Shown here piece by piece: positions 1-7,091 of a DNA stretch of 64,000 bases. Position 1 is the stretch's first letter, and every line of letters starts with the position of its first letter. The stretch comes from Ferdinandcohnia sp036962685 (GTDB lineage: Bacteria > Bacillota > Bacilli > Bacillales > Bacillaceae_L). The DNA is taken from assembly GCF_036962685.1 (NCBI RefSeq), contig NZ_JBALOP010000016.1, positions 1-64,000 of the forward strand. Reading direction: 5' to 3'. Under the pieces are notes generated by a model. That model worked only from the letters and a program-made list of their open reading frames with translations, did no database searches and had not been told where the DNA came from. The translations under genes and the position numbers were made by a program.

Positions 1-80
1 AAAAATAAAATTAAACGTTGACGCTTGTATTGTGTTCAGTTTTCAAAGAACTTTTTTTGATTCATCGCTCAGAGGCGACT
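1..80 (-). promoter_or_regulatory. rRNA operon leader (16S gene just outside window)
   Basis: Read on the minus strand, this stretch contains TTCTTTGAAAACTGAACA followed by AAGCGTCAACG and an AT-rich run. This is the boxA-containing leader that precedes 16S rRNA genes in Bacillaceae. The 16S gene should begin a few bases beyond position 1. In B. subtilis an rRNA operon (rrnI) also follows pdaB. Confidence 0.85.
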
Positions 81-85
81 TTATT

Positions 86-114
86 AATATATCATGCTGA
101 CAACTTTGAGTCAA
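86..114 (-). promoter_or_regulatory. rRNA operon promoter P2
   Basis: On the minus strand -35 TTGACT (109-114) and -10 TATATT (86-91) are separated by exactly 17 bases, just upstream of the rRNA leader. Two closely spaced strong sigma-A promoters are typical of Bacillus rrn operons. Confidence 0.8.
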
Positions 115-168
115 TATTTTTTTTGAGATATTTTTTAATATCAGTGATTGTCAACGACGACGATTATT

Positions 169-197
169 AATATATCATCATCTAAAACGCATGTCAA
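169..197 (-). promoter_or_regulatory. rRNA operon promoter P1
   Basis: On the minus strand -35 TTGACA (192-197), a 17-base spacer and -10 TATATT (169-174). It lies 83 bases upstream of P2 with an identical -10 hexamer, the usual tandem arrangement. A third TTGACA lies between the two but has a poor -10. Confidence 0.8.
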
Positions 198-255
198 TAA
201 TCTATTTTAATTATTAAAAGAGGACCATATTATCATACAATCCTCCCCTCTTCAT

Positions 256-486
256 TTATCCCTTTTTACTATTTACCTTCTTTGAACGAATATACCTGCT
301 GCATTCTGATGGTTCAGCAATTCTTTTAAATAAACGAAACAAGATTTGATATCTTTCTTCCATTGCTCTTTTTACAATATGATCAATCCTTGAATCTCCT
401 ACATCAAAAAGGATCTCGTCCATCTCTCTTTTTAGAAGGTATTCTAATTCTTTAACTTCCTTCTGATCAACTAATAATCCAATCAT
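256..486 (-). CDS. conserved small protein of unknown function
   Basis: A 76-residue, highly charged, mostly helical protein without signal peptide or membrane segment. ATG at 486 is preceded by GGGGTG at a suitable distance. It is rich in Glu, Lys and Arg and has one Cys near the C-terminus. It sits between pdaB (divergent) and the rRNA operon promoters and points towards the rRNA genes. I recall similar short proteins beside pdaB in other Bacillaceae but know no function for them. Its codon use looks like that of neighbouring genes, so I take it as real. Confidence 0.6.
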   Translation of the reverse strand: MIGLLVDQKEVKELEYLLKREMDEILFDVGDSRIDHIVKRAMEERYQILFRLFKRIAEPSECSRYIRSKKVNSKKG

Positions 487-630
487 AGTTTCACCCCAAG
501 TTTATTGTAATTCTAATTATTACCAAATTTAGTTATTTTATGAATCAATTTCCGCAAGAGTTTTACACATACAAATTGGATGACAAGCATATTATTTTTA
601 CAGAAGAAGCTTTGGACAAGGAGGATTATA

Positions 631-1395
631 ATGAATTTTTTCTACATCCTGAGTAGCAAAAGGATTAAACAAACATTAATTATTCTTTTTGCTTCCTTAT
701 TTACTGCCAGTATTTTTTATATAGAAAAAGGCAATATTGCTCCTGTTTTTTCAACCGAAAATGGACCACGTGTGATTTATACAGGAGAAAAAAGCGAAAA
801 GGCGGTTGCGCTCACCTTTAATATCAGCTGGGGGGATACAAAGGCCCTTCCAATTATCGATGTCTTAAAAAATGAAGGGGTCAAAAATGCAACGTTTTTC
901 CTTTCCGCTTCTTGGGCTGAGCGACATCCACAAATTGTGGAACGGATCGTGAAGGACGGACATCAAATTGGAATCAAGGGTTATGATTATAAAAACTATA
1001 CCCAATTAGAGGATGCACAAATCAAAAAGGATGTTTTCAAAGCCCAGGATGCATTTAAGAAAATGGGGGTCAAAACCGTTTCATTTGCTCGAACACCCGA
1101 CGCTAATTTTGATTCTAGAGTAGTGAAAGTATTAGACTCTCTTGGGTATACACTCATTCATTGGAGTATAGATTCAAATGACTGGAATAATCCTGGAGTA
1201 GCCACAATTACAAGCAATGTTTTAAATAAAGTAAAGGGCGGAGATATCATTTTGTTCCATGCCTCAGATTCAGCCAAGCAAACGGCTGAAGCTCTTCCGG
1301 AGGTATTAAAAGGAATAAAAGGAAAGGGTCTCTCATTTGTGACGGTTAGTGACATGCTAAATAATGCTGATGTAAAAAGCGAAGTGGTCGAATAA
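631..1395 (+). CDS. pdaB: polysaccharide deacetylase-fold sporulation protein PdaB
   Basis: A 254-residue protein of the NodB/polysaccharide-deacetylase fold, the same length as B. subtilis PdaB (YbaN), needed to maintain late spores. ATG at 631 has AAGGAGG eight bases upstream; an in-frame TTG at 580 lacks such a site. An N-terminal membrane anchor (about residues 13-31) precedes the deacetylase domain (about 56-245). The canonical metal ligands look absent: TFDDG is TFNISWGD (Asn64), and the two His of the GHEIGNHTxxH motif are Lys116 and Tyr120. The C-terminal LFHAS motif remains. Position next to kbaA and gerD matches B. subtilis. Promoter not resolved. Confidence 0.9.
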   Translation: MNFFYILSSKRIKQTLIILFASLFTASIFYIEKGNIAPVFSTENGPRVIYTGEKSEKAVALTFNISWGDTKALPIIDVLKNEGVKNATFFLSASWAERHPQIVERIVKDGHQIGIKGYDYKNYTQLEDAQIKKDVFKAQDAFKKMGVKTVSFARTPDANFDSRVVKVLDSLGYTLIHWSIDSNDWNNPGVATITSNVLNKVKGGDIILFHASDSAKQTAEALPEVLKGIKGKGLSFVTVSDMLNNADVKSEVVE

Positions 1396-1404
1396 TCACC
1401 TAAC

Positions 1405-1436
1405 AAAAAAGCTGATCCCAATGGGTCAGCTTTTTT
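1405..1436. terminator. bidirectional terminator between pdaB and kbaA
   Basis: A hairpin GCTGATCC-loop-GGGTCAGC is flanked by A6 on the left and T6 on the right, so it can end transcription from both sides. It overlaps the stop codon of kbaA. Confidence 0.85.
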
Positions 1437-2022
1437 GGTTTGTTATTTTTGGGAGGATTAATAATTGATAAGCGTTACAAATTAAAAGTGGATATATCAT
1501 TAAATATAACCAGCTTGTATCATTTACTCGGATGGCTGGCACCCATTCTATTACAGATACAACAAACATAAAGAAGACAGCTGGGATGAATGCCTTACTA
1601 TTTGTTTGTTTACTTTTAAAGAATGCAATGATTAATGAAAATACTAAAATCAATATGGGTATCCATACATATGATGAGATGGTTTGGCCTCCTGTTGCAA
1701 ATACCTTAAAACGAAAATAAATTAAATCAAATAATACAAAAGCAATTAACACAATTTGTGCAGGACTCCAAGCGCCCTTGAATAATCCAAGTCCAAAACG
1801 GTGAACGGTTAGATAGGCAAAGAACCCCATTTGGCTAATAATACTAAAAATAAATCCAGCACCAATGAACCAAAATACTACAAGAAGTATTTCAACGAAA
1901 TCAGCAGCTAAAAATAATTCTTTATATTCACTCCATTTAATGGCAAATCCAACAATAATTGTGCTAAGCGCACCAACTAGTAAGGTAGAAAGAAATAACC
2001 TTACCCAATTTCGACTTTTCAC
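1426..2022 (-). CDS. kbaA: KinB signalling pathway activation protein KbaA
   Basis: A polytopic membrane protein of 198 residues, the same length as B. subtilis KbaA, required for activity of the sporulation sensor kinase KinB. It opens with a basic VKSRNWVRLF segment and has about six hydrophobic segments. I choose GTG at 2022 because GTGGGGGAT lies at normal distance upstream; starting at GTG 2037 would consume that site. It is convergent with pdaB and shares its terminator. Family assignment is by sequence resemblance and synteny with pdaB and gerD. Confidence 0.85.
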   Translation of the reverse strand: MKSRNWVRLFLSTLLVGALSTIIVGFAIKWSEYKELFLAADFVEILLVVFWFIGAGFIFSIISQMGFFAYLTVHRFGLGLFKGAWSPAQIVLIAFVLFDLIYFRFKVFATGGQTISSYVWIPILILVFSLIIAFFKSKQTNSKAFIPAVFFMFVVSVIEWVPAIRVNDTSWLYLMIYPLLICNAYQLLILPKITNQKS

Positions 2023-2105
2023 GACAAAATCCCCCACTCTATATATTCAAATATGATTGTACCAAAACGAAGGGGATGAATGCCAGTTTCTCACCATTCA
2101 ATGAG

Positions 2106-2136
2106 TGAATATTTTTTAACAAAAAAAAGCATATTA
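2106..2136 (+). promoter_or_regulatory. sigma-G promoter of gerD
   Basis: TGAATA (2106-2111), an 18-base spacer and CATATTA (2130-2136) match the forespore sigma-G consensus almost perfectly. The predicted start is about 25-30 bases before the gerD ATG. gerD is a sigma-G gene in B. subtilis. Confidence 0.8.
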
Positions 2137-2171
2137 ACAAATAAGGATCCCTTATGAAAGGAGCTTTATGA

Positions 2172-2771
2172 ATGAAAAAGTGGATGTCGCTCCTCCTCAT
2201 TCTTAGTTTTCTATTGGCTATTGTGGGGTGTGCCCCAGCGAATGTTGAACAAAATCGAATGGATTATGAAGAAACCAAAAAGATGGTTGTCGATATATTA
2301 AAAACCGATGATGGTAAAAAAGCAATTGAGGAACTCATGCGGGATGAAAAGTTTAGGCAGCATCTTGTCATGGATCAAGTCATTGTAAAAGATGCCATTC
2401 AGGAAACACTTACCTCTGACAATGGGGTTGAATTTTGGAAAAAGACGTTCGAGGATACAAAGTTTGTGGAAGAATACGCAAAGAGTATGAAAACGGAGCA
2501 CGAAAAGCTCATTAAAGACTTGATGAAGGATCCTGATTATCAAAAAATGGTGATGGATATCTTAAAAAATCCTGAGATGGAACAACAATTCACGGATGTT
2601 CTTAAAAGTCAGGAATTTAGAAAGCATCTTCAAACGGTAATAAGTGAAACACTAGAGAGCCCGTTATATAAAGCGAAGATTGAAGATATTCTCATAAAAG
2701 CTGCGGAAGATATGCAAAAACAGGAAAAAGCAAAAAAGGATGAAGGCCAAGGAAGCGGAAGCAGTAAATAG
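2172..2771 (+). CDS. gerD: spore germination lipoprotein GerD
   Basis: A 199-residue lipoprotein needed for nutrient germination; in B. subtilis it organises germinant receptors into the germinosome at the spore inner membrane. A signal peptide ends in a lipobox with Cys20 (IVGC), followed by a long amphipathic helical domain and a Ser/Gly/Lys-rich tail. AAAGGAG lies eight bases before ATG 2172. Preceded by a sigma-G promoter and followed by a strong terminator, so probably monocistronic. Flanked by kbaA and salA as in B. subtilis. Confidence 0.93.
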   Translation: MKKWMSLLLILSFLLAIVGCAPANVEQNRMDYEETKKMVVDILKTDDGKKAIEELMRDEKFRQHLVMDQVIVKDAIQETLTSDNGVEFWKKTFEDTKFVEEYAKSMKTEHEKLIKDLMKDPDYQKMVMDILKNPEMEQQFTDVLKSQEFRKHLQTVISETLESPLYKAKIEDILIKAAEDMQKQEKAKKDEGQGSGSSK

Positions 2772-2791
2772 CCTTTTAACCAAAAAATAAA

Positions 2792-2822
2792 AAAGACCCT
2801 CCTAAATTTCCGGAGGGTCTTT
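2792..2822. terminator. bidirectional terminator between gerD and salA
   Basis: A perfect 11-bp stem AAAGACCCTCC / GGAGGGTCTTT with a 9-base loop, A-rich before and T-rich within the closing arm. It serves the convergent gerD and salA. Confidence 0.85.
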
Positions 2823-2825
2823 GAT

Positions 2826-3875
2826 TTAGATTGCATCAATTACACGTTGTGCAATTTCATTATAGATTTTTCCAGTTGGGTGGTCTTCCTCATATACAGA
2901 AGGTGCAAAGTCATCATCATTCCAGTCAGGCTGACCTAATGGAATTTTTCCTAGTAAAGATGTTTGAAGCTCTTCAGTTAGCTTCTCACCGCCGCCTTTA
3001 CCAAATACATATTCCTTTTCACCAGTTACCTTGCTTTCAAAATAAGACATATTCTCGATAACGCCTAAGATTTCGTGCTCTGTCCGAAGCGCCATTGCAC
3101 CCGCTCTCGCTGCTACAAATGCAGCTGTTGGATGTGGAGTAGTCACGATAATTTCCTTACAATGTGGAAGCATCGTATGTACATCTAACGCAACATCCCC
3201 TGTACCTGGAGGTAAGTCGAGAACTAAATAGTCAAGGTCTCCCCACTCAACCTCATTAAAGAAGTTATTCAACATTTTCCCAAGCATTGGACCACGCCAG
3301 ATAACTGGTGAATTGTCCTCTACAAAGAAGCCCATTGAAATTACCTTTACCCCTTTTCTTTCGACAGGGATAATTTTCTCGCCACGTACTACAGGGCGCT
3401 TTGTGATTCCCATCATGTCTGGAACACTGAATCCATAGATATCAGCATCAATAATTCCAACCTTTTTGCCTAGTCTTGCTAACGATACGGCCAGGTTTAC
3501 GGAAACGGTTGATTTACCAACCCCTCCCTTACCACTGGCTACGGCAATAAAGGTCGTTTGATTTACTGGAGATAATAAAGGAGCTGCTTCTCCTGATGGT
3601 TCAGTCTTAAATTTTGCTAGTTCTTCTGGTGATAGGTCGGTAAAACGAAGACCTACAGAATCTACCCCCGCTTGTTTTAATGCATTTACAATTGTAGTTT
3701 GAAGCTGAAGCTGCTCACCTGTACCAGTCTTTGATAGTGCGATTTTTACACTGACATGCTTCTTTTCTTCTTTTATTTTAATCTCTTGGATTGCATTCGT
3801 TTCCTCGAATGTTCTATGTAAGAAAGGATCTTGCAATTGATTTAATACTTCTCTCACTTGTTGCTCAGTTAACAT
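2826..3875 (-). CDS. salA: Mrp/NBP35-family P-loop ATPase SalA
   Basis: A 349-residue protein with an N-terminal MIP18/DUF59 domain (about 1-90) and a ParA/MinD-like Mrp ATPase domain. The deviant Walker A is GKGGVGKS at residues 115-122. After GVIENMSYF the Cys pair expected in iron-sulfur carrier members of the family is missing, as I recall for SalA itself. In B. subtilis SalA (YbaL) represses scoC and so promotes exoprotease expression. The gene lies between cwlD and gerD, the B. subtilis position. An iron-sulfur carrier role is the alternative reading. Confidence 0.88.
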   Translation of the reverse strand: MLTEQQVREVLNQLQDPFLHRTFEETNAIQEIKIKEEKKHVSVKIALSKTGTGEQLQLQTTIVNALKQAGVDSVGLRFTDLSPEELAKFKTEPSGEAAPLLSPVNQTTFIAVASGKGGVGKSTVSVNLAVSLARLGKKVGIIDADIYGFSVPDMMGITKRPVVRGEKIIPVERKGVKVISMGFFVEDNSPVIWRGPMLGKMLNNFFNEVEWGDLDYLVLDLPPGTGDVALDVHTMLPHCKEIIVTTPHPTAAFVAARAGAMALRTEHEILGVIENMSYFESKVTGEKEYVFGKGGGEKLTEELQTSLLGKIPLGQPDWNDDDFAPSVYEEDHPTGKIYNEIAQRVIDAI

Positions 3876-3918
3876 AAAAACACCACCTAAATTCTGTATT
3901 CGGTTTCACTCCTTCCTC

Positions 3919-3924
3919 ATTATA
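3919..3924 (-). promoter_or_regulatory. extended -10 promoter of salA
   Basis: On the minus strand TGGTATAAT gives a consensus -10 with a TGn extension; no good -35 is present at 17 bases. It lies about 45 bases upstream of the salA ATG. Confidence 0.5.
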
Positions 3925-3985
3925 CCATACCTGTCCCAATTTACAGTGTGAGGAGTGTCATACTTAGTAGTATTTTAAGCTGGAA

Positions 3986-4095
3986 TTTTTGCTTCGCTTG
4001 ACAGGTTTTGCGTCAATATCCGATATTTGCGTCGTGTTCCGAGGATTTGCGTTGTTATCACATTTTTTGCATCGTAGCCAAATTGCGTCGAAAAC
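3986..4095. repeat. degenerate 20-bp tandem repeat (TTTGCGTC family)
   Basis: Six units start with TTTGC or ATTGC at 3988, 4007, 4026, 4046, 4066 and 4082, i.e. steps of 19, 19, 20, 20 and 16. A rough consensus is TTTGCGTCG followed by ATCCGA. The units are too diverged for slipped-strand expansion to be recent. A minus-strand frame of 71 codons through the repeat looks fortuitous. Confidence 0.7.
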
Positions 4096-4147
4096 CAGAT
4101 AGGTTACATACCCACCCCCGATCTTCGTGTCAAACCAACATGAAAAT

Positions 4148-4170
4148 ACCCACCTTTTAATCAGGCGGGT
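4148..4170 (-). terminator. possible terminator of cwlD
   Basis: ACCCACC and GGCGGGT form a 7-bp stem with one mismatch around the cwlD stop codon. On the minus strand it is followed by ATTTTC, a weak uridine tract. Confidence 0.4.
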
Positions 4171-4870
4171 TTGTTTCATTTGAGAAATATCGGTTAATTC
4201 CGGTATAAATGGAGGCTGCGACCTTGTCTTGGTATTTATCTTGTACTAATAGGGCTTTTTCCTCCGGGTTTGAGAGGAACCCTACTTCTACAAGTGCACC
4301 AGGTTTCTTTGCACTTTTTAATAAATACACGCCATTGATCGCTTTTGCTTGTCGTGTTGTATTTCCGAGATTGTTTCGAAGCTCGTCCTGAATAAATTTG
4401 GCTACCTCTTCATTTTCCTTGAAGGTACTGAAGTAAAAAGTTTGTGCCCCTCTCCATCTTGGTGAAGGAATGGCATTTAGATGAATACTTATAAATAAAT
4501 CCGCTTCTGATTCATTGATGATATGAACCCGTTTCTTTAAATCCTCTGTTTTTCGTTTACTGTACCCTCTCATTCCGTCCGGTGCTAAATCTATATCTTC
4601 TTCCCTTAGCATTTGTACAAAAGCACCCTGCTGTTGTAAGTAATCGCGGAGTTTATGGGATATTTCAAGGGCAATGTCCTTTTCCTGAATGTCACCGCTT
4701 GCAGCTCCTCCGTCAGGTCCACCATGACCCGGGTCAATAATAATGAACTTCCCTGATAGAGGTAAACTCCATGGGTCCCATACATCTTTATCCATAAATC
4801 GATATTGTATAAATATAAATAAAACCGCAACTCCTAAAAGGATGCCCGTAATTTTTAGTTTCTTATTCAT
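4157..4870 (-). CDS. cwlD: N-acetylmuramoyl-L-alanine amidase CwlD (spore cortex)
   Basis: An amidase_3 family zinc enzyme. In B. subtilis CwlD works with PdaA to make muramic-delta-lactam in the spore cortex, the mark recognised by germination lytic enzymes. An N-terminal signal/anchor helix (about 5-22) is followed by the catalytic domain. Visible ligands are His49 in DPGHGG, Glu63, the His of SIHLNA, and the catalytic Glu in GALVEVGFLSNP. Starting at ATG 4870 gives 237 residues, the B. subtilis length, with AGGAGGG five bases upstream; the ATG at 4873 is too close. ybaK lies just upstream. Confidence 0.93.
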   Translation of the reverse strand: MNKKLKITGILLGVAVLFIFIQYRFMDKDVWDPWSLPLSGKFIIIDPGHGGPDGGAASGDIQEKDIALEISHKLRDYLQQQGAFVQMLREEDIDLAPDGMRGYSKRKTEDLKKRVHIINESEADLFISIHLNAIPSPRWRGAQTFYFSTFKENEEVAKFIQDELRNNLGNTTRQAKAINGVYLLKSAKKPGALVEVGFLSNPEEKALLVQDKYQDKVAASIYTGINRYFSNETNPPD

Positions 4871-4898
4871 CATTTCCCTCCTGCATGTCCCTACATTA

Positions 4899-4927
4899 AC
4901 TATATGGGACAAGGAGAGTATATATGA
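4899..4927 (-). promoter_or_regulatory. sigma-E-like promoter of cwlD
   Basis: On the minus strand TCATATA (4921-4927) matches the sigma-E -35 pattern KMATATW. After a 14-base spacer comes CATATAGT (4899-4906), two mismatches from CATACAHT. It lies about 30 bases before the cwlD start. Mother-cell expression of cwlD is expected. Confidence 0.5.
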
Positions 4928-4936
4928 TTAAAAATT

Positions 4937-5380
4937 CTAATGCAATTTTAGCCGGTGTCTTTTTTCTCCTTTCTGGAATCCTTCCGTCCACCAATAAGTG
5001 ACATAGTGCTCGCATGAGTAATAGAGGGACTCGTTTACATATCCTTGATCACCAATATGACCCCAGTAGCATATGAACTCATATAATGCATCAATAAGAT
5101 TCTTTTCAAATCTGTAACATCGCATTCTAACTTCTTCAACAGATTCCCCGTAGTAACCGAATTTGCTATATTTAGCCCCTAATAAATAGGATTCAATTGC
5201 AACATCAATGCAGCCTTCTTCAATGGCACTTCCAAGAATGGTGCCCATTCTAAAAAAGCTGCTAAACGAGTTCGTGACGCTCTTTTTAAGTTCTTCTAAC
5301 GAAAGTTCACGCAGCATTTTACGTTCATACTTGATTTGCTTCTCTTTCCGTTTTTCTTTGAAGGTTGTAATTACATTCAT
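4937..5380 (-). CDS. ybaK: YbaK family protein (DUF2521)
   Basis: A 147-residue soluble protein, equal in length to B. subtilis YbaK, with a basic N-terminus (FKEKRKEKQIKYERK) and an aromatic-rich C-terminal half with repeated Tyr and Trp. No signal peptide or membrane segment is visible. Function unknown; in B. subtilis it is adjacent to cwlD and sporulation-linked. Here it is separated from cwlD by 66 bases that hold a sigma-E-like promoter. The ATG at 5380 follows AAAGGGGG. Confidence 0.85.
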   Translation of the reverse strand: MNVITTFKEKRKEKQIKYERKMLRELSLEELKKSVTNSFSSFFRMGTILGSAIEEGCIDVAIESYLLGAKYSKFGYYGESVEEVRMRCYRFEKNLIDALYEFICYWGHIGDQGYVNESLYYSCEHYVTYWWTEGFQKGEKRHRLKLH

Positions 5381-5475
5381 AAACTAAGAAACCCCCTTTG
5401 ACAAATAGTTTCCTACTGTACCCGCGTAAACATGCGCAAAACACAAACTACCTCAATTGCCAAATTAAACTATGC

Positions 5476-5857
5476 ATGAAGAGCATTTTACCTGGAAAAT
5501 TACCGAGTATAGCTCTTCATGGGGTTTATGAAGAGCATTTCACTTAATTTTTAACGCCGTTTTANNNNNNNNNNNNNNNNNNNNNNNNNNNNNNNNNNNN
5601 NNNNNNNNNNNNNNNNNNNNNNNNNNNNNNNNNNNNNNNNNNNNNNNNNNNNNNNNNNNNNNNNNNNNNNNNNNNNNNNNNNNNNNNNNNNNNNNNNNNN
5701 NNNNNNNNNNNNNNNNNNNNNNNNNNNNNNNNNNNNNNNNNNNNNNNNNNNNNNNNNNNNNNNNNNNNNNNNNNNNNNNNNNNNNNNNNCCGTTTTACTC
5801 TTCATCGGCCATATGAAGGGCATTTCCCCAAGCCTCCAACACAGTTATGCCCTTCAT
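5476..5857. repeat. array of 45-nt hairpin units with 7-nt spacers, interrupted by the assembly gap
   Basis: Unit 1 (5476-5520) is bounded by ATGAAGAGC and GCTCTTCAT. Unit 2 opens with ATGAAGAGC at 5528; its closing CTCTTCAT is at 5798-5805 beyond the N run. Unit 3 (5813-5857) is bounded by ATGAAGGGCAT and ATGCCCTTCAT. Spacers are 7 nt (5521-5527 and 5806-5812). CCGTTTTA occurs on both sides of the gap (5557-5564 and 5790-5797); merging these makes unit 2 also 45 nt. Unit 3 has the change A to G on one arm and T to C on the other, keeping the pairing. Confidence 0.75.
5565..5789. other. assembly gap (225 N)
   Basis: An unbroken run of N lies inside the hairpin array. Its length may be an estimate only, because the flanks share the 8-mer CCGTTTTA. 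Confidence 0.99.
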
Positions 5858-5866
5858 CCAATTTAT

Positions 5867-5897
5867 AAAAAAAGCCCTCAATCTCATGATTGAGAGC
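5867..5897 (-). terminator. terminator of the small membrane protein gene
   Basis: On the minus strand a stem GCTCTCAATC / GATTGAGGGC with loop ATGA (one A-G mismatch) is followed by T7. It lies 8 bases after the stop codon at 5906. Confidence 0.8.
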
Positions 5898-5905
5898 CTA
5901 CATCT

Positions 5906-6136
5906 CTATATATCCGATGTCTTCAGAGTTTCTGAATTTTTCAGTGAGCGACTTTCTTTTTGTTTCCCAACCAGCCTCGCCACTTGCCAGCCAATCACCA
6001 TATGAACTACACCCATAATCATAAATAATAAATAGTCCCCGATTGGGTCTGGAAGCAAGAGATCCACGATCAACCACATTCCCGCCGACGAAGCACCAAT
6101 AAAAGCACCGAGCATTGATTTTTGAATACGGCTCAT
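5906..6136 (-). CDS. small two-helix membrane protein, function unknown
   Basis: A 76-residue protein with two hydrophobic segments (about residues 9-29 and 33-55) and a charged Ser/Lys-rich C-terminal tail. It begins MSRIQKSML, consistent with the N-terminus inside. GGGGTGAG lies upstream of ATG 6136, and a convincing terminator follows the stop, which supports a real transcript. It has no homologue that I recognise. It sits at the border between the conserved ybaK region and the accessory plus-strand cluster. Confidence 0.55.
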   Translation of the reverse strand: MSRIQKSMLGAFIGASSAGMWLIVDLLLPDPIGDYLLFMIMGVVHMVIGWQVARLVGKQKESRSLKNSETLKTSDI

Positions 6137-6368
6137 TTTGAACTCACCCCTTCAAGATTGTTACCATTCTTACATACATCATATGTGGGTGAATCGCTCG
6201 AAATAACTTGAATTTTGACAGAAGGTTGTCCGAAATGTCGCAGCGTTTCCATGATTCTACATTATTTTTTCATCCTAAAGTCGTAGATAAAGTTCAAGCT
6301 TTTTTACGAAGATGATTTTCCTTGTTGCCAGTAAGCTTAAGTCATAAATAACTTAAGGAGAGATTACA

Positions 6369-7088
6369 ATGATGAAAAATAAAGTTGTCATGATTACTGG
6401 AGCATCTAAAGGGCTAGGAAAAGCTTTGTCATTAGCTTTTGCCAAGGAAGGAGCGACGCTTGCAATTTGCGCAAGAACGAAAGAAAGCCTCTTAAAGGTA
6501 AAACAAGAAGCCGAAAGCTTTGGGGCAACAGTTCTAGCAGTGACCGCTGATGTTTCTAAGTCTAGAGATGTGGAACGGTTTGTTGCATTAGCTGAGGAGG
6601 CATTCGGCAAGATTGATATTCTGATTAATAATGCCTCAATGTTGGGCCCTAGCCCAATTCCACTATTACTCGATTACCCCGAAGAGGATTTTATGGAGGT
6701 ATTAAGGGTAAATGCATTATCACCATTTTCAGTAACAAGAAGAGTTGTTGTTGGAATGCTTCAGCGCAACCAAGGCTCAATTATCAATGTTACTTCAGAA
6801 GCCGGTCACATTGGTTATGCAGGCTGGGGAGCTTACGGAATTTCGAAGTTTGCAGTTGAAGGCCTCACCGAAACATGGGCGGATGAATTAAGCGAGACCG
6901 GTGTTCGAATCAATATGGTTGATCCAGGAGAAATGGACACAGAGATGCACCAATTGGCTGTTCCAAATTGTGATTACCCTTTAGCAAAACCTGAAGATGT
7001 GGTCGATATCTTTTTATACCTTGCTTCTGATCAGTCCAAAGGCATTAATGGTAAGCGGTTTTCAGCGCAAGCTCAGGAGGAGGTGTAG
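6369..7088 (+). CDS. short-chain dehydrogenase/reductase (SDR)
   Basis: A 239-residue classical SDR of Rossmann fold. Visible are the cofactor motif TGASKGLG (10-17), NNAS (87-90), catalytic Ser143, Tyr156 and Lys160 (YGISK), and the PGE segment after the active site. Arg36 in CAR after the second strand suggests NADPH preference (inference). AAGGAGAG precedes ATG 6369. The C-terminal codons of this gene contain AGGAGG, the ribosome site of the QueA-like gene that starts 3 bases after the stop, so the two are translationally linked. Substrate unknown; the pairing suggests a reduction related to the QueA-like product. Confidence 0.85.
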   Translation: MMKNKVVMITGASKGLGKALSLAFAKEGATLAICARTKESLLKVKQEAESFGATVLAVTADVSKSRDVERFVALAEEAFGKIDILINNASMLGPSPIPLLLDYPEEDFMEVLRVNALSPFSVTRRVVVGMLQRNQGSIINVTSEAGHIGYAGWGAYGISKFAVEGLTETWADELSETGVRINMVDPGEMDTEMHQLAVPNCDYPLAKPEDVVDIFLYLASDQSKGINGKRFSAQAQEEV

Positions 7089-7091
7089 AAA

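Noticed and set aside
1..80. Partial 16S rRNA gene at the left edge
   Set aside because: Only the leader is present; the start of mature 16S (GAGAGTTTGATCCTGG) is not reached.
3964..4179. 71-codon minus-strand reading frame after cwlD
   Set aside because: It runs through the 20-bp degenerate repeat, overlaps the cwlD end and has no ribosome site or recognisable sequence.
5551..5823. Reading frame across the N run
   Set aside because: Almost all its codons are unknown; it exists only because N codons are not stops.
5476..5857. CRISPR array
   Set aside because: The constant parts are palindromic ends of 9-11 bases, the intervening loops differ, spacers are a constant 7 nt, and no cas genes are near.
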